From the NCBI GenBank assembly GCA_947496375.1, contig CANMCY010000001.1, positions 180,782 through 244,781 of the forward strand: a stretch of 64,000 bases of DNA. The letters run 5' to 3'. Shown in pieces: positions 33,601 to 41,510 of this stretch. Made by a program: the position numbers and the translations under genes. The DNA is from Flavobacteriales bacterium (GTDB lineage Bacteria > Bacteroidota > Bacteroidia > NS11-12g > UBA955). Each line of letters starts with the position of its first letter. Within the stretch, counting starts at the first letter, position 1. Below the pieces are notes generated by a model. It saw nothing but the letters and a program-made list of their open reading frames with translations. It was not told where the DNA came from and ran no database searches.

Positions 33601-35203
33601 ATTCCCATTCAATAGTTATATGACCAATCTCAACGATTACCGATGGGATATGAACGGCAAAACCATTGAAGCCAGAATGGGGGCTGCCATGGCGGGTAAA
33701 CAACCCCTGTGGATGAGCACCAATCCTACCCAGGATAGTCTTAAGTTTGCCGGTGTCCGGGGTGTATATGACCTTAAAAATTATACGCTCAATGTTCAGC
33801 AAATACCGTTCATAGACATTGCAGACAGCCGTGTAGTGCTGAAAGACGGTAAAGTCACCATACGCGAAAACGGAGATATGGACATTGTAGACAGTGCCAG
33901 ATTGTTTGCCAACCGGTTTGACAATTACCATGAAATATATCGCAGCCGACTGAAGATTTATGGTAAAAATAAAATGCGCGGCTCCGGCTTGTATCAGTAT
34001 GTAAACAAACTGGGTAAAAGACAGGAGTTTTTTCTCGACAGCATCATTGTTAACCGCGATAAAAACATAGAGGGCTGGGGGAAAATTGATGAATCACAAA
34101 ATTTCACCCTGGATACGAAAATCGGTTACAAGGGCTTTGCACAGATCCTGAGCACAGAACAGAATCTACAGTTTACGGGTTATGTCAAACCCCTCCACAC
34201 GTTTAAAAATATACTTCCTTCCGCATGGCTGCGTTACAGTGACCGCGTTGATCCTAAAAATGTCATCATTAATGTGCAGGATCCCCGCGATAAGGATAAT
34301 AAAAAGCAGTATGTAGGGCTTTTTGTAGCCAACGACAGCAGCCATGTTTATCCCCTGTTCTTTAGCTGGAAACGCAGATACAGCGACCCGGATGTTACCA
34401 ATGATACCGGCATTTTCTACTATGATCACGAAAAAGAAAGCTTTTTTGCCGGTAGCAAAGACAAACTGCTCAACGACGGATTGAAAGGCAGCTTTATTCA
34501 GCTGAATGAGAAAAACCACACCGTGCATGCCGAAGGCCCTCTCGATTTTGGCTTGGAAAGCAATAATATCAAATTCAAAAATGCAGGTACTGCAGATTTG
34601 AAAGAGGGTGATAGCAGCTTCGTCTTTAACCTCGCCATGATGCTGGATTTTCCCCTCCACAAAGATTTTGTTTCGCGGTTGAAAGAGTTATTCCAAACCA
34701 GCAGTGGAGCTTCTGTTAATATCAATACTGATTTCTTTAAAAATGCCCTTGGAGAGATGGTGGCCGAAGACAAAACCGCCAGAAATATCATCAAAAACAT
34801 TGAAAAGAATGGCGAATTGTCTGGAAAGGATGAAGCAGAATACACCCTGATTTTGAGCGATGCAACTTTCCGCTGGGACAGTAAATACCGTGGTATGTAT
34901 TGCAACGATAATGTAAGTGTAGCTTCATTTGCAGGTACTCCAATCAATAAAGACATAAAAACCACCATGCTGATAGAACACAAGCGTGGGGGTGAAAATA
35001 TGTACATCTATTTTGATTTTGGCGGCAATGAGTGGATTTACATTAACCTCACCAAAACCGTGGCCAATATCTTGAGTAGCGATGTGAAACTGAATGAAAT
35101 ACTGGTGAATACCGCAGATAAACTTAAGGTTGAGGATTTTTACGTGAAACCCGCTACAGCTAAGCAGGTAGAGCGTTTTCTTAAACGACTGGGGGCAGAA
35201 TAA
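30653..35203 (+). CDS. Very large exported protein of unknown function (1516 residues)
   Basis: A signal peptide (about residues 11-32, MRWFYIVCLMLVSLVSAPIHAQ) is followed by a short helical region (about 40-165) and then roughly 1200 residues of beta-rich sequence without transmembrane helices. Repeating strand-turn patterns such as GTFYPGKKIWAGSSGEASFERV, GRFQDKISFSPDS and GKFILD-like turns occur throughout; TFYPGKK and MRGSGLYQYV resemble the long beta-taco or beta-helix folds of envelope proteins such as the AsmA/TamB or LptD-domain group, but I cannot assign it. The C-terminus (DVKLNEILVNTADKLKVEDFYVKPATAKQVERFLKRLGAE) is helical, and no T9SS tail is present. It follows tpiA by 55 nt and overlaps truA tail-to-tail by 23 nt. 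Confidence 0.75.
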   Translation: MNRFFRFILQMRWFYIVCLMLVSLVSAPIHAQIRSFSPDPAVFIKELETHVTSASSKELNQMFAVFRESWEMGKFSPEQQKNIMAICSDMVSDRMPVQPHFDYLIQSITAYLQKKLPEKVLQQWQQATRKLIGSGSTNYVEFLKMTTGLFRNGTLFTDNNKRWSVDSCDFDLLYEKGEIVVKFPATTLICHGPVDRMNIYNTAGTFYPGKKIWAGSSGEASFERVLPEEDVQVSWNKFTINLEESDYKIDTATLQYVGYFNEGVKGRFQDKISFSPDSAVVKKSPWPRFSSFENSLQIFGIVGPNASLRGGFSMVGGDINTQTANGEETVINILYKNQKRITLKSKTFKIANGAAASRKASMIIYVDSSTITHPAVEVNFQFEENKLVVTRGSEGLMRAPFYDDYHKVDIDAQQVRWKLDEPFVDFDNINNDQDAKISSADFYKEMLYARIQGPLSFNPLESLYAFYNRQPDDPVARAMEKELKALISKNKPEDKALIDQKLKALQARKKETRSYYTADRRMKFALSDYADFCKMQPEHLRAPFIELHDAGYITYYPEQDSAMFRTKLFRWVQSHEKNRDYDVIRLSSMIAKRSNISLNLLSNEMNVEGVQKFFFSDSQNVVVVPYEQQVTLLKNRRIRFGGMVRAGRFDFFGKKFEFDYGNFLVQSDIIDSLRLYFPDSTGRSLIPIKSVLRNINGTIYIDKPNNKSGLVNYPEYPIFKALKGSEVLYDKPSIHGGQYKAESFKFVIDPFTIDSLDNFTIAGLRFDGSFLSDGIFPEFRHYVYIQPDYSLGFVTPTPPGGSSMYRGKGKGEMTMNLSERGFYGEQGSIAFSGSTTKFQRILLLPKTAKGTVDSYELPQSTIYPQIYASNANMEWIPYHDKFNITNGPTPIKVFKSEYDFIGTITQKPSKVTGNGTLAWPEAKFSSDEMLFAPNKTSADKANLTIYGADTSKVAFETNDIRGTMDFNTRIGSFNTNKVGAETRFPFNSYMTNLNDYRWDMNGKTIEARMGAAMAGKQPLWMSTNPTQDSLKFAGVRGVYDLKNYTLNVQQIPFIDIADSRVVLKDGKVTIRENGDMDIVDSARLFANRFDNYHEIYRSRLKIYGKNKMRGSGLYQYVNKLGKRQEFFLDSIIVNRDKNIEGWGKIDESQNFTLDTKIGYKGFAQILSTEQNLQFTGYVKPLHTFKNILPSAWLRYSDRVDPKNVIINVQDPRDKDNKKQYVGLFVANDSSHVYPLFFSWKRRYSDPDVTNDTGIFYYDHEKESFFAGSKDKLLNDGLKGSFIQLNEKNHTVHAEGPLDFGLESNNIKFKNAGTADLKEGDSSFVFNLAMMLDFPLHKDFVSRLKELFQTSSGASVNINTDFFKNALGEMVAEDKTARNIIKNIEKNGELSGKDEAEYTLILSDATFRWDSKYRGMYCNDNVSVASFAGTPINKDIKTTMLIEHKRGGENMYIYFDFGGNEWIYINLTKTVANILSSDVKLNEILVNTADKLKVEDFYVKPATAKQVERFLKRLGAE

Positions 35204-35948
35204 GCATAGCTGACTTTTCAAAGCCCGGATATACTACATCCACAAGGAATAAACCCTGAGCAGGTGCTGATTTACCGGCTAGATTGCGGTTTCCGGAATG
35301 CAAAAGTTCTGTAAATTGTTGCATGCTCATTTTACCTAATCCCACTTTTAGCAATGTACCTACCATACTCCGGACCATGCTCCGCAAAAAACGATTGGCT
35401 GTAACCGTAAATACCAATCCTGCCGAAGTTTCTGACCATACAGCTTCCATAATTGTGCATTTGTAGCTGTCTCCGGGTGCTTTTCCCTTGCAGAAGCAGC
35501 GATATTCGATGTGTGACAATAGCATTTCAGCCGCCTGATTCATCAAGTCCAAATCGGGCTTGTGTGGCAGTAAATAAGCCATATCTGATAGAAAGGGATT
35601 TTTAGTGTGGGTAATAAAGTAGCGGTACGTGCGGGATACCGCTGAAAACCGCGCATGCATCTCATCTGAAACGGGCCGACAATTGTAAATAATAATGCTT
35701 TTGGAAATCATCCCATTGAGCCGGTATATCAGGTTTTCAGGCAACTCAACCAGCGTGTCAAAATGGGCAACAAAATAGGAAGCGTGAACCCCGGTGTCGG
35801 TCCTTCCGCAACCATAAATTTCAGTAGGTTCTCTCAGAATTAATGATAATTTACTTTCCAGCAATGCCTGCACACTGCTCACTTCTTCCTGCTTCTGCCA
35901 TCCGCCGAATGCAGTGCCGCTGTAGGCCAGTTCCAGGAAATAGCGCAT
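35181..35948 (-). CDS. truA: tRNA pseudouridine synthase A
   Basis: Makes pseudouridine at positions 38-40 of tRNA anticodon arms. 255 residues. Catalytic Asp in CGRTDTGVHASYFVAHFD; other motifs are YFLELAYSGTAFGGWQ at the N-terminus, FSAVSRTYRYFI and NRFLRSMVRSMVGTLLKVG. Its ATG overlaps the thiolase stop by one base (TGATG), so they are cotranscribed. The 3' end runs 23 nt into the end of the giant convergent gene. Confidence 0.95.
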   Translation of the reverse strand: MRYFLELAYSGTAFGGWQKQEEVSSVQALLESKLSLILREPTEIYGCGRTDTGVHASYFVAHFDTLVELPENLIYRLNGMISKSIIIYNCRPVSDEMHARFSAVSRTYRYFITHTKNPFLSDMAYLLPHKPDLDLMNQAAEMLLSHIEYRCFCKGKAPGDSYKCTIMEAVWSETSAGLVFTVTANRFLRSMVRSMVGTLLKVGLGKMSMQQFTELLHSGNRNLAGKSAPAQGLFLVDVVYPGFEKSAMLILPPVV

Positions 35949-37147
35949 CAGGATTTTTCAAAAACAATTGCGCAACCCTGGCCCACACCAATACACATGG
36001 TGGCCAACCCGTAGCGGGACGCAGCATTTCTCCTCATCTCATGAAGCAGGGTGGTGCTAATTCTTGCACCGCTTGCACCCAGCGGATGCCCTATAGCAAT
36101 GCTGCCACCATTGGGGTTTACAATATCCGGATTGATTTGCAATTCCTTCATGCTGGCAAGTACCTGGCTGGCAAATGCCTCATTAAGCTCTGCTACGGAT
36201 AAATCTTTGATATCAATACCGGCATGTTTAAGCGCCTTTTGTGTTGCAGGAACCGGGCCTATGCCCATAATGGCGGGATCAACACCGGCTGCGCCGATGC
36301 CTGCAATCCTGGCCAGCGGTGTCAGTTTGTATTTTGAAACGGCCTGGCCTGAAGCCAGAATTAGACAGGCAGCACCGTCGTTAATTCCACTGCTGTTTCC
36401 GGCCGTTACAGTTCCATCTTTTTTAAAAGCAGGTTTCAGTGTCGCCAGAACCTCCACGGTGCTTAATCTTGGATGCTCATCGGTTTCAAAATATTGGAGC
36501 TCTCCTTTTTTTCCGGGTAGCGGAACCGAGGTGATTTCATCTTTAAATTTTCCGGCATCATGGGCCTGTTGCCATTTTGATTGAGAGCCAAAGGCAAATA
36601 CGTCCTGGTCTTCTCGGCTGATTTTGTATTTCTCGGCTACATTTTCGGCAGTTTCACCCATGCTGTAGGGGTGGTATGCTTCTGCCAGTTTTTTATTTGT
36701 AAACCTCCATCCAATGGTAGTGTCGTAAATTTCAGTACTGCGCTGAAAAGCACTCTCAGACTTGGCCATTACGAATGGAGCCCGGGTCATGCTTTCAGTT
36801 CCACCGGCAATAATAAGTTCTGCAGTTCCTGATTTTATGGCCATATATCCATTCATGATACTTTGTAGACCACTGGCGCATAGCCGGTTTACGGTATATC
36901 CGGGTATGGTAACAGGCAAACCTGCCAGCAACAGCCCCATTCTAGCCACATTTCGGTTATCTTCTCCGGCCTGATTGGCTGCGCCAAATATTACCTCATC
37001 CGTATGTGAAAAATCAATTCCGGGGTTGCGTTTGATAATTTCAGTGATGACATGTGCCGCCAAATCATCGGGCCTGATTCCTGAAAGACTACCGCCAAAT
37101 TTGCCCACCGGTGTTCTTAGGGCGTCTACAACATAAACTTCCTGCAT
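35948..37147 (-). CDS. Acetyl-CoA C-acyltransferase (thiolase)
   Basis: 399 residues from the ATG at 37147 (MQEVYVVDALRTPVGKFGG); the longer frame is not conserved-looking. Nucleophilic Cys in NRLCASGLQSIMNGY, His in GGSIAIGHPLGASGAR, second Cys in TMCIGVGQGCA. It either splits 3-ketoacyl-CoA in beta-oxidation or condenses two acetyl-CoA; which one cannot be read from sequence. Other beta-oxidation genes are not adjacent. Cotranscribed with truA. Confidence 0.93.
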   Translation of the reverse strand: MQEVYVVDALRTPVGKFGGSLSGIRPDDLAAHVITEIIKRNPGIDFSHTDEVIFGAANQAGEDNRNVARMGLLLAGLPVTIPGYTVNRLCASGLQSIMNGYMAIKSGTAELIIAGGTESMTRAPFVMAKSESAFQRSTEIYDTTIGWRFTNKKLAEAYHPYSMGETAENVAEKYKISREDQDVFAFGSQSKWQQAHDAGKFKDEITSVPLPGKKGELQYFETDEHPRLSTVEVLATLKPAFKKDGTVTAGNSSGINDGAACLILASGQAVSKYKLTPLARIAGIGAAGVDPAIMGIGPVPATQKALKHAGIDIKDLSVAELNEAFASQVLASMKELQINPDIVNPNGGSIAIGHPLGASGARISTTLLHEMRRNAASRYGLATMCIGVGQGCAIVFEKS

Positions 37148-37220
37148 AATTAATCCTGCGAATTTCTGCTTTTTTATTCGTGTGTACGCTTTTTTTACCA
37201 AATTCACTTAATGCTTTGGT

Positions 37221-37228
37221 TAAATTTG
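37221..37228 (+). promoter_or_regulatory. -7 box TAAATTTG of the TonB receptor gene
   Basis: Exact TAnnTTTG match followed by CG, 16 nt before the ATG at 37245. Confidence 0.55.
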
Positions 37229-37244
37229 CGACTGGATCACGCTG

Positions 37245-39524
37245 ATGGCCGACAATATTTTATCTGAATATACAAAAAAAAACGCAAAAAAACAAATAAA
37301 ATCAGGTTTGCTGTCCCTGATATTGTTTGCTTGTTTAACCATTGCAAATGCACAGATACAAAGTGATACCGCCATTCCTTATCCTCAGGAACTGGAAAAT
37401 ATGGATGAGATTCTGGTTTCTGCGCAACGTTTCGGTTCAAGTAGAGCTAATTCAACCCGACAGATAGAAGTTATCTCGTCGAAGCAAATGCAGCTTGCCC
37501 AACAGGGAACCATGGCGGATGTACTGTCTCAAACAGGCCAGGTATTCGTTCAGAAAAGTCAACTGGGTGGTGGTAGCCCTGTCCTCAGAGGTTTTGAATC
37601 TAGTCGTGTTCTGCTTGTTGTGGATGGTGTGCGAATGAATAATGCGGTATATCGGTCCGGCCATTTGCAGGATATCATTACGGTAGACCAGTTCATGCTA
37701 GACAGAACGGAGGTGTTTTTTGGCTCAGGTTCTACCCAGTTTGGAAGCGATGCCTTGGGTGGTGTGGTTTATATGAAAACCCGAGATCCTAAGTTTAGGA
37801 ATACCCGATTCAGTTTTGCCGGTGCAAATGCCAATTTTAGGTATTTGTCGGCTGCCAATGCTGTTATTTCCAATGTGAATATAGAAATGAGCGGTAAGAA
37901 GCTGGCATGGGTTTTTAGCTCTACCAGCAGCGATTTTAGTGATTTGAGGATGGGTCAGCAGCGCCATTTTTCCCAATGGGATACTTTTGGACTTCGAAAA
38001 TATTACGCCGGTAAAATAAATGGTCGAGACACCATGCTGCGGAATGACAATCCCTACATACAGCTGGGAAGTGCCTACACGCAAAATGATGTGTTCACCA
38101 AGCTGTCCTTAAAAACCGGTAATCTTGTTCACACCTTTGCCGCACAGCTCTCCAGAACTGCATCAGTTCCCCGATATGACAGACTATCGGATATGTCAAA
38201 CGGAAAACTGCGTTTTGCTACCTGGGAATATGCCCCCCAAAACCGGGATTTTTGGGCCTATACGTTAACCATTCCTAATCAGGGTAAATGGAGTCATCGC
38301 TTTATCGCTTCTCATCAAAATTGTCGGGTGGGCAGGGTTACAAGACGTTTCGGGAATACCTCTGAACTTACACAACAGGACAAGGTAGGTATGTCAGCGG
38401 CTAATTATGATTTTCTACTGAACCTGAAATCCAATTTTCAGATTCAGGGTGGGGCAGAGTGGGTTCTCAATGTTGTGGAGGCCAAAGCATCACAGCGCAA
38501 CGTTATTACAGGAGAAATTACAGATAGTAAAAACACACGGTACGCGGATGATGGCGCCACCACACAGTCATTGGCAGTTTTTGCGAATGCAATATTTGTT
38601 GTTAAACCCAATGATTTTATTCTGGAAGGGGGCTTCAGACTTACCCATTATCAGCTGAAAGCCGCTTTTAGCCCTGAAAATTTTCTAAAACTGCCCTATT
38701 CAAACGCCCAACTCAATAGTATAGCCCCTGTTTATAATCTGGGTATTTCTAAAAAAATGGATTGGGACGGTTTGTTTTTCAAGGCCAGTCTGGCGGCCGG
38801 ATTCAGAAATCCCAATGTGGATGATATGACGAAGTTGTTTGAAAGTATGCCCGGCAATAAACTGGTAATCCCAAACAATAACCTGAAGCCGGAACGTACA
38901 CGCACACTGGATTTGGGTTTTAGATTGGACCGTAAGAAAATTCATTTGGAAATAGGTGGCTATTACACGCGCATATCCAGATTGCTGATTGACAGGCCTG
39001 GCGTATACAATGGAGATGATTCTTTTGATTACGAAGGTCAGCGTACACCGGTTTTCCAAATGGAGAATTCGGCTGGGGGCTATGTTACCGGTGGGTATCT
39101 TGCCGTAAAAATACAATTGATTTCAGGTCTTTTCGCAGATGCAAATTACAACAGTACTTTCGGTCGGTATCAATCAGATCCCAATGCATTTTGGACCCCA
39201 TTGGATCACATTGCTCCGGATCATGGAAGATTGGGTTTGCGCTGGTCAAGTCAAGAATGGCAATGGGAAGCTTTTATGCTGTTTAATGGCCGAAAAATTC
39301 GGGGTGAGTACAGCGCAAGTGGCGAGGATAACGCACAGTATGCTCCGGGCGGTGAAACGCCTTCATGGCAAACGTATCATGTTCGCGCAAACTGGCAAGT
39401 GAATAAAAACCTGCTGGCCTCATTCGCTGTGGAAAACATCCTGGATTTAAATTACCGTGTTTTTGCAAGCGGCATTTCAGCCCCGGGCAGAAATTTGGTG
39501 GCTTCTATTAAGGTGTCATTTTGA
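37245..39524 (+). CDS. TonB-dependent outer-membrane receptor
   Basis: 759 residues. A signal peptide with a long polar start (cleavage near ANAQ, residue 37), a short segment, then the plug domain (about 50-180: EVISSKQMQ, LRGFESSRVLLVVDGVRMNN, GSGSTQFGSDALGGVVYMKT) and a 22-strand-type barrel ending in the terminal Phe (VASIKVSF). There is no N-terminal CarboxypepD repeat, so it is not a SusC-type importer; the plug wording recalls heme or siderophore receptors such as the HmuR group (inference). No SusD, TonB or heme genes are adjacent. No Fur-like site was recognised. Confidence 0.9.
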   Translation: MADNILSEYTKKNAKKQIKSGLLSLILFACLTIANAQIQSDTAIPYPQELENMDEILVSAQRFGSSRANSTRQIEVISSKQMQLAQQGTMADVLSQTGQVFVQKSQLGGGSPVLRGFESSRVLLVVDGVRMNNAVYRSGHLQDIITVDQFMLDRTEVFFGSGSTQFGSDALGGVVYMKTRDPKFRNTRFSFAGANANFRYLSAANAVISNVNIEMSGKKLAWVFSSTSSDFSDLRMGQQRHFSQWDTFGLRKYYAGKINGRDTMLRNDNPYIQLGSAYTQNDVFTKLSLKTGNLVHTFAAQLSRTASVPRYDRLSDMSNGKLRFATWEYAPQNRDFWAYTLTIPNQGKWSHRFIASHQNCRVGRVTRRFGNTSELTQQDKVGMSAANYDFLLNLKSNFQIQGGAEWVLNVVEAKASQRNVITGEITDSKNTRYADDGATTQSLAVFANAIFVVKPNDFILEGGFRLTHYQLKAAFSPENFLKLPYSNAQLNSIAPVYNLGISKKMDWDGLFFKASLAAGFRNPNVDDMTKLFESMPGNKLVIPNNNLKPERTRTLDLGFRLDRKKIHLEIGGYYTRISRLLIDRPGVYNGDDSFDYEGQRTPVFQMENSAGGYVTGGYLAVKIQLISGLFADANYNSTFGRYQSDPNAFWTPLDHIAPDHGRLGLRWSSQEWQWEAFMLFNGRKIRGEYSASGEDNAQYAPGGETPSWQTYHVRANWQVNKNLLASFAVENILDLNYRVFASGISAPGRNLVASIKVSF

Positions 39525-39543
39525 TGGATATGTTTTGAATACA

Positions 39544-39572
39544 GTGGGAAATGAATAGTTTCCCGTTTCTTT
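39544..39572 (+). terminator. Weak hairpin terminator after the TonB receptor
   Basis: 6-bp stem GGGAAA/TTTCCC (39546-39551 with 39559-39564) with a 7-base loop and a T-rich tail, 21 nt after the stop codon. Confidence 0.4.
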
Positions 39573-39596
39573 TAACCACCTTCATAATCCTTGTAT

Positions 39597-39604
39597 TAAT
39601 TTTG
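39597..39604 (+). promoter_or_regulatory. -7 box TAATTTTG of the YebC-family gene
   Basis: Exact TAnnTTTG match followed by CC, ending 8 nt before the ATG at 39613. Confidence 0.6.
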
Positions 39605-39612
39605 CCAAACCA

Positions 39613-40329
39613 ATGGGACGTATATTCGAGAAAAGAAAACACAAAATGTTTGCCCGCTTCGACCGCATGGCGAAGCAATTTACCCGTATAGGCAAAGAAA
39701 TAGCCATCGCTGTAAGACAGGGTGGTATAAATCCTGATTACAATCCGCGATTGCGTATGGCCATGCAAAATGCCAAAAGCGTAAACATGCCGAAGGATAG
39801 GGTGGAGGCGGCTATCAAACGCGCAAGTGATAAGGATACCGCCGGATATGAAGAAATTAAGTACGAGGGATATGGGCCACACGGTGTTGCCATCCTGGTA
39901 GAATCAGCGACCGATAATAATACGCGAACCGTAGCCAACGTTCGATCACACTTTAATAAATGCGAAGGCGCCCTGGGTAAAACCGGCTCTCTTGACTTTG
40001 TATTTACCCGAAAAGGTGTCTTTAAAATTGCAAAATCATCCCTCAAGGGAAAAGACCTGGATGAATTTGAACTGGAAATTATTGACTTTGGCTATGAGGA
40101 CCTGGCCATCGATGAAGAGGAAGTTTATGTATATACCAGCTTCACGGATTTCGGAAATATGCAGAAAGGACTGGAAGAACTGGGCGTAGAGGCTGCCAGC
40201 GCAGAACTGCAGTATATCCCAAATTCTTTTGTTGATTTGGAAGAAGCACAGGCCAACGAGGTGCTGGAACTGATAGAGCGACTTGAGTCAGACGATGACG
40301 TTCAAAACGTATATCACAATTTGCGTTAA
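39613..40329 (+). CDS. YebC/PmpR (TACO1) family protein
   Basis: 238 residues, normal length. Family features: FEKRKHKMFARFDRMAKQFTRIGKEIAIAVRQGG near the N-terminus, where most relatives have KWANIKHKK; then NPRLRMAMQNAKSVNMPKDRVEAAIKRA, YEGYGPHGVAILVE, TDNNTRTVANVRSHF, and GSLDFVFTRKGVF. Members act as transcription regulators or as helpers of ribosomes stalled at proline runs. The N-terminal block departs from the usual wording but keeps the basic character. It is a single-gene unit with its own promoter box, convergent with the DUF1573 gene (5 nt between stops). Confidence 0.93.
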   Translation: MGRIFEKRKHKMFARFDRMAKQFTRIGKEIAIAVRQGGINPDYNPRLRMAMQNAKSVNMPKDRVEAAIKRASDKDTAGYEEIKYEGYGPHGVAILVESATDNNTRTVANVRSHFNKCEGALGKTGSLDFVFTRKGVFKIAKSSLKGKDLDEFELEIIDFGYEDLAIDEEEVYVYTSFTDFGNMQKGLEELGVEAASAELQYIPNSFVDLEEAQANEVLELIERLESDDDVQNVYHNLR

Positions 40330-40334
40330 TCTCT

Positions 40335-41465
40335 TTACCGAGGGCAGGTAGCACACTTGGGTTTTTCCCGCTCAGGCAAATGAGCCACAAGGTACAAACT
40401 CCTTTCAGATTGTGCCGGATCGTTGCAAATAACACTTATGGTCTGTGTACTTTTACCATGTTTGATTCCTGTATCAAAACGCATTTTTACCACCATACTC
40501 TCGCCCGGCTTTAGTGTGTTTTTAGTGAATTCAACCTTTACACATGGACACTGTGGTGTAATTTCATGTATTTTAAGGTCTGTCTTTCCGGAATTGGTGA
40601 AGGTAAACTGGGTATTGAAAATTTCTCCGCTTTCGGCACTGCCCAAGTCAATTACGGTTTTGTCAGTGGTCAATTTTGGGGCTTTTGACATCTCGCGACT
40701 CCCCAGTTTTGGGAAATATTGTTTTCTGTCGTAAGCAACATAAAATCCGGTGTATGGATAAAGCATGTTATCAGTGGGCACCGCTACTTCAAACGCACCA
40801 AAACCATAGGCATTGATTTTTCTGCCATCCAGCACAACTTTTACTTTGGCGCTCTCATTGGGTTCAAGATTCTGTGGCATCCCGATAACCTGGCAAAACG
40901 CCGGCAGATTCTCCAAGCCCGAAAACTGTGTGCTGAAGGTGGTACCGTTGGTTATTCTGAATGTTTGTGTATCTGACTTGTGGTCAAATAGGGGCTTGAA
41001 GTTTATGGTAGAAGGATTGAATATGATTTGACCCGGCGAAACATATTCAGCTTCTTTTTTAATGATTTCTTTCTGTACATTTCCCAAAATATCAAGATGC
41101 ACGAAAGGGAAATTGACAGCATTGCTGTATACGGTGATGGTTTTTTGGAAGCTGCCGATTCTGCCAATCGTTTCATATTTTGCATCTACAAAACCGCTTC
41201 CTCCCGGTTTAATAGTGTCCCTTGTCCAGTCAGGTGTGGTGCATCCACAGCTGGTTTGAACGGTGTTTATAAATAAATCCCTGTTACCGATATTTTTAAA
41301 ACTAAAACGATGGGTTGCATATTTTATGTCTTCCCTGATGTCACCGAAATTATGTTGTTTTTCGCTAAATTCAATTTTAGCTCCATCCGTTTTGGGTGTC
41401 ATTTGTCCCCAAACACATGGGTAAAACTGCGCAATTGCGATAAATGTAAAAAACCGCCTGACCAT
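40335..41465 (-). CDS. Exported DUF1573 protein with two Ig-like repeats
   Basis: 376 residues from the ATG at 41465 (a GTG ten codons earlier is possible). Signal peptide (MVRRFFTFIAIAQFYPCVWGQ), then two DUF1573 immunoglobulin-like modules: the first has HNFGDIRE...FKNIGNRDLFINTVQTSCGCTTPDW, the second FTFTNSGKTDLKIHEITPQCPCVKVEF. The paired cysteines in CGC and CPC are the family mark. These proteins are abundant in Bacteroidota and of unknown role in the envelope. It is 45 nt behind the sulfatase gene on the same strand and probably cotranscribed. Confidence 0.85.
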   Translation of the reverse strand: MVRRFFTFIAIAQFYPCVWGQMTPKTDGAKIEFSEKQHNFGDIREDIKYATHRFSFKNIGNRDLFINTVQTSCGCTTPDWTRDTIKPGGSGFVDAKYETIGRIGSFQKTITVYSNAVNFPFVHLDILGNVQKEIIKKEAEYVSPGQIIFNPSTINFKPLFDHKSDTQTFRITNGTTFSTQFSGLENLPAFCQVIGMPQNLEPNESAKVKVVLDGRKINAYGFGAFEVAVPTDNMLYPYTGFYVAYDRKQYFPKLGSREMSKAPKLTTDKTVIDLGSAESGEIFNTQFTFTNSGKTDLKIHEITPQCPCVKVEFTKNTLKPGESMVVKMRFDTGIKHGKSTQTISVICNDPAQSERSLYLVAHLPEREKPKCATCPR

Positions 41466-41510
41466 TACAGGTATAGTCCTCAAAAAGTGTTCCACTAAAT
41501 ACAGACGTTG

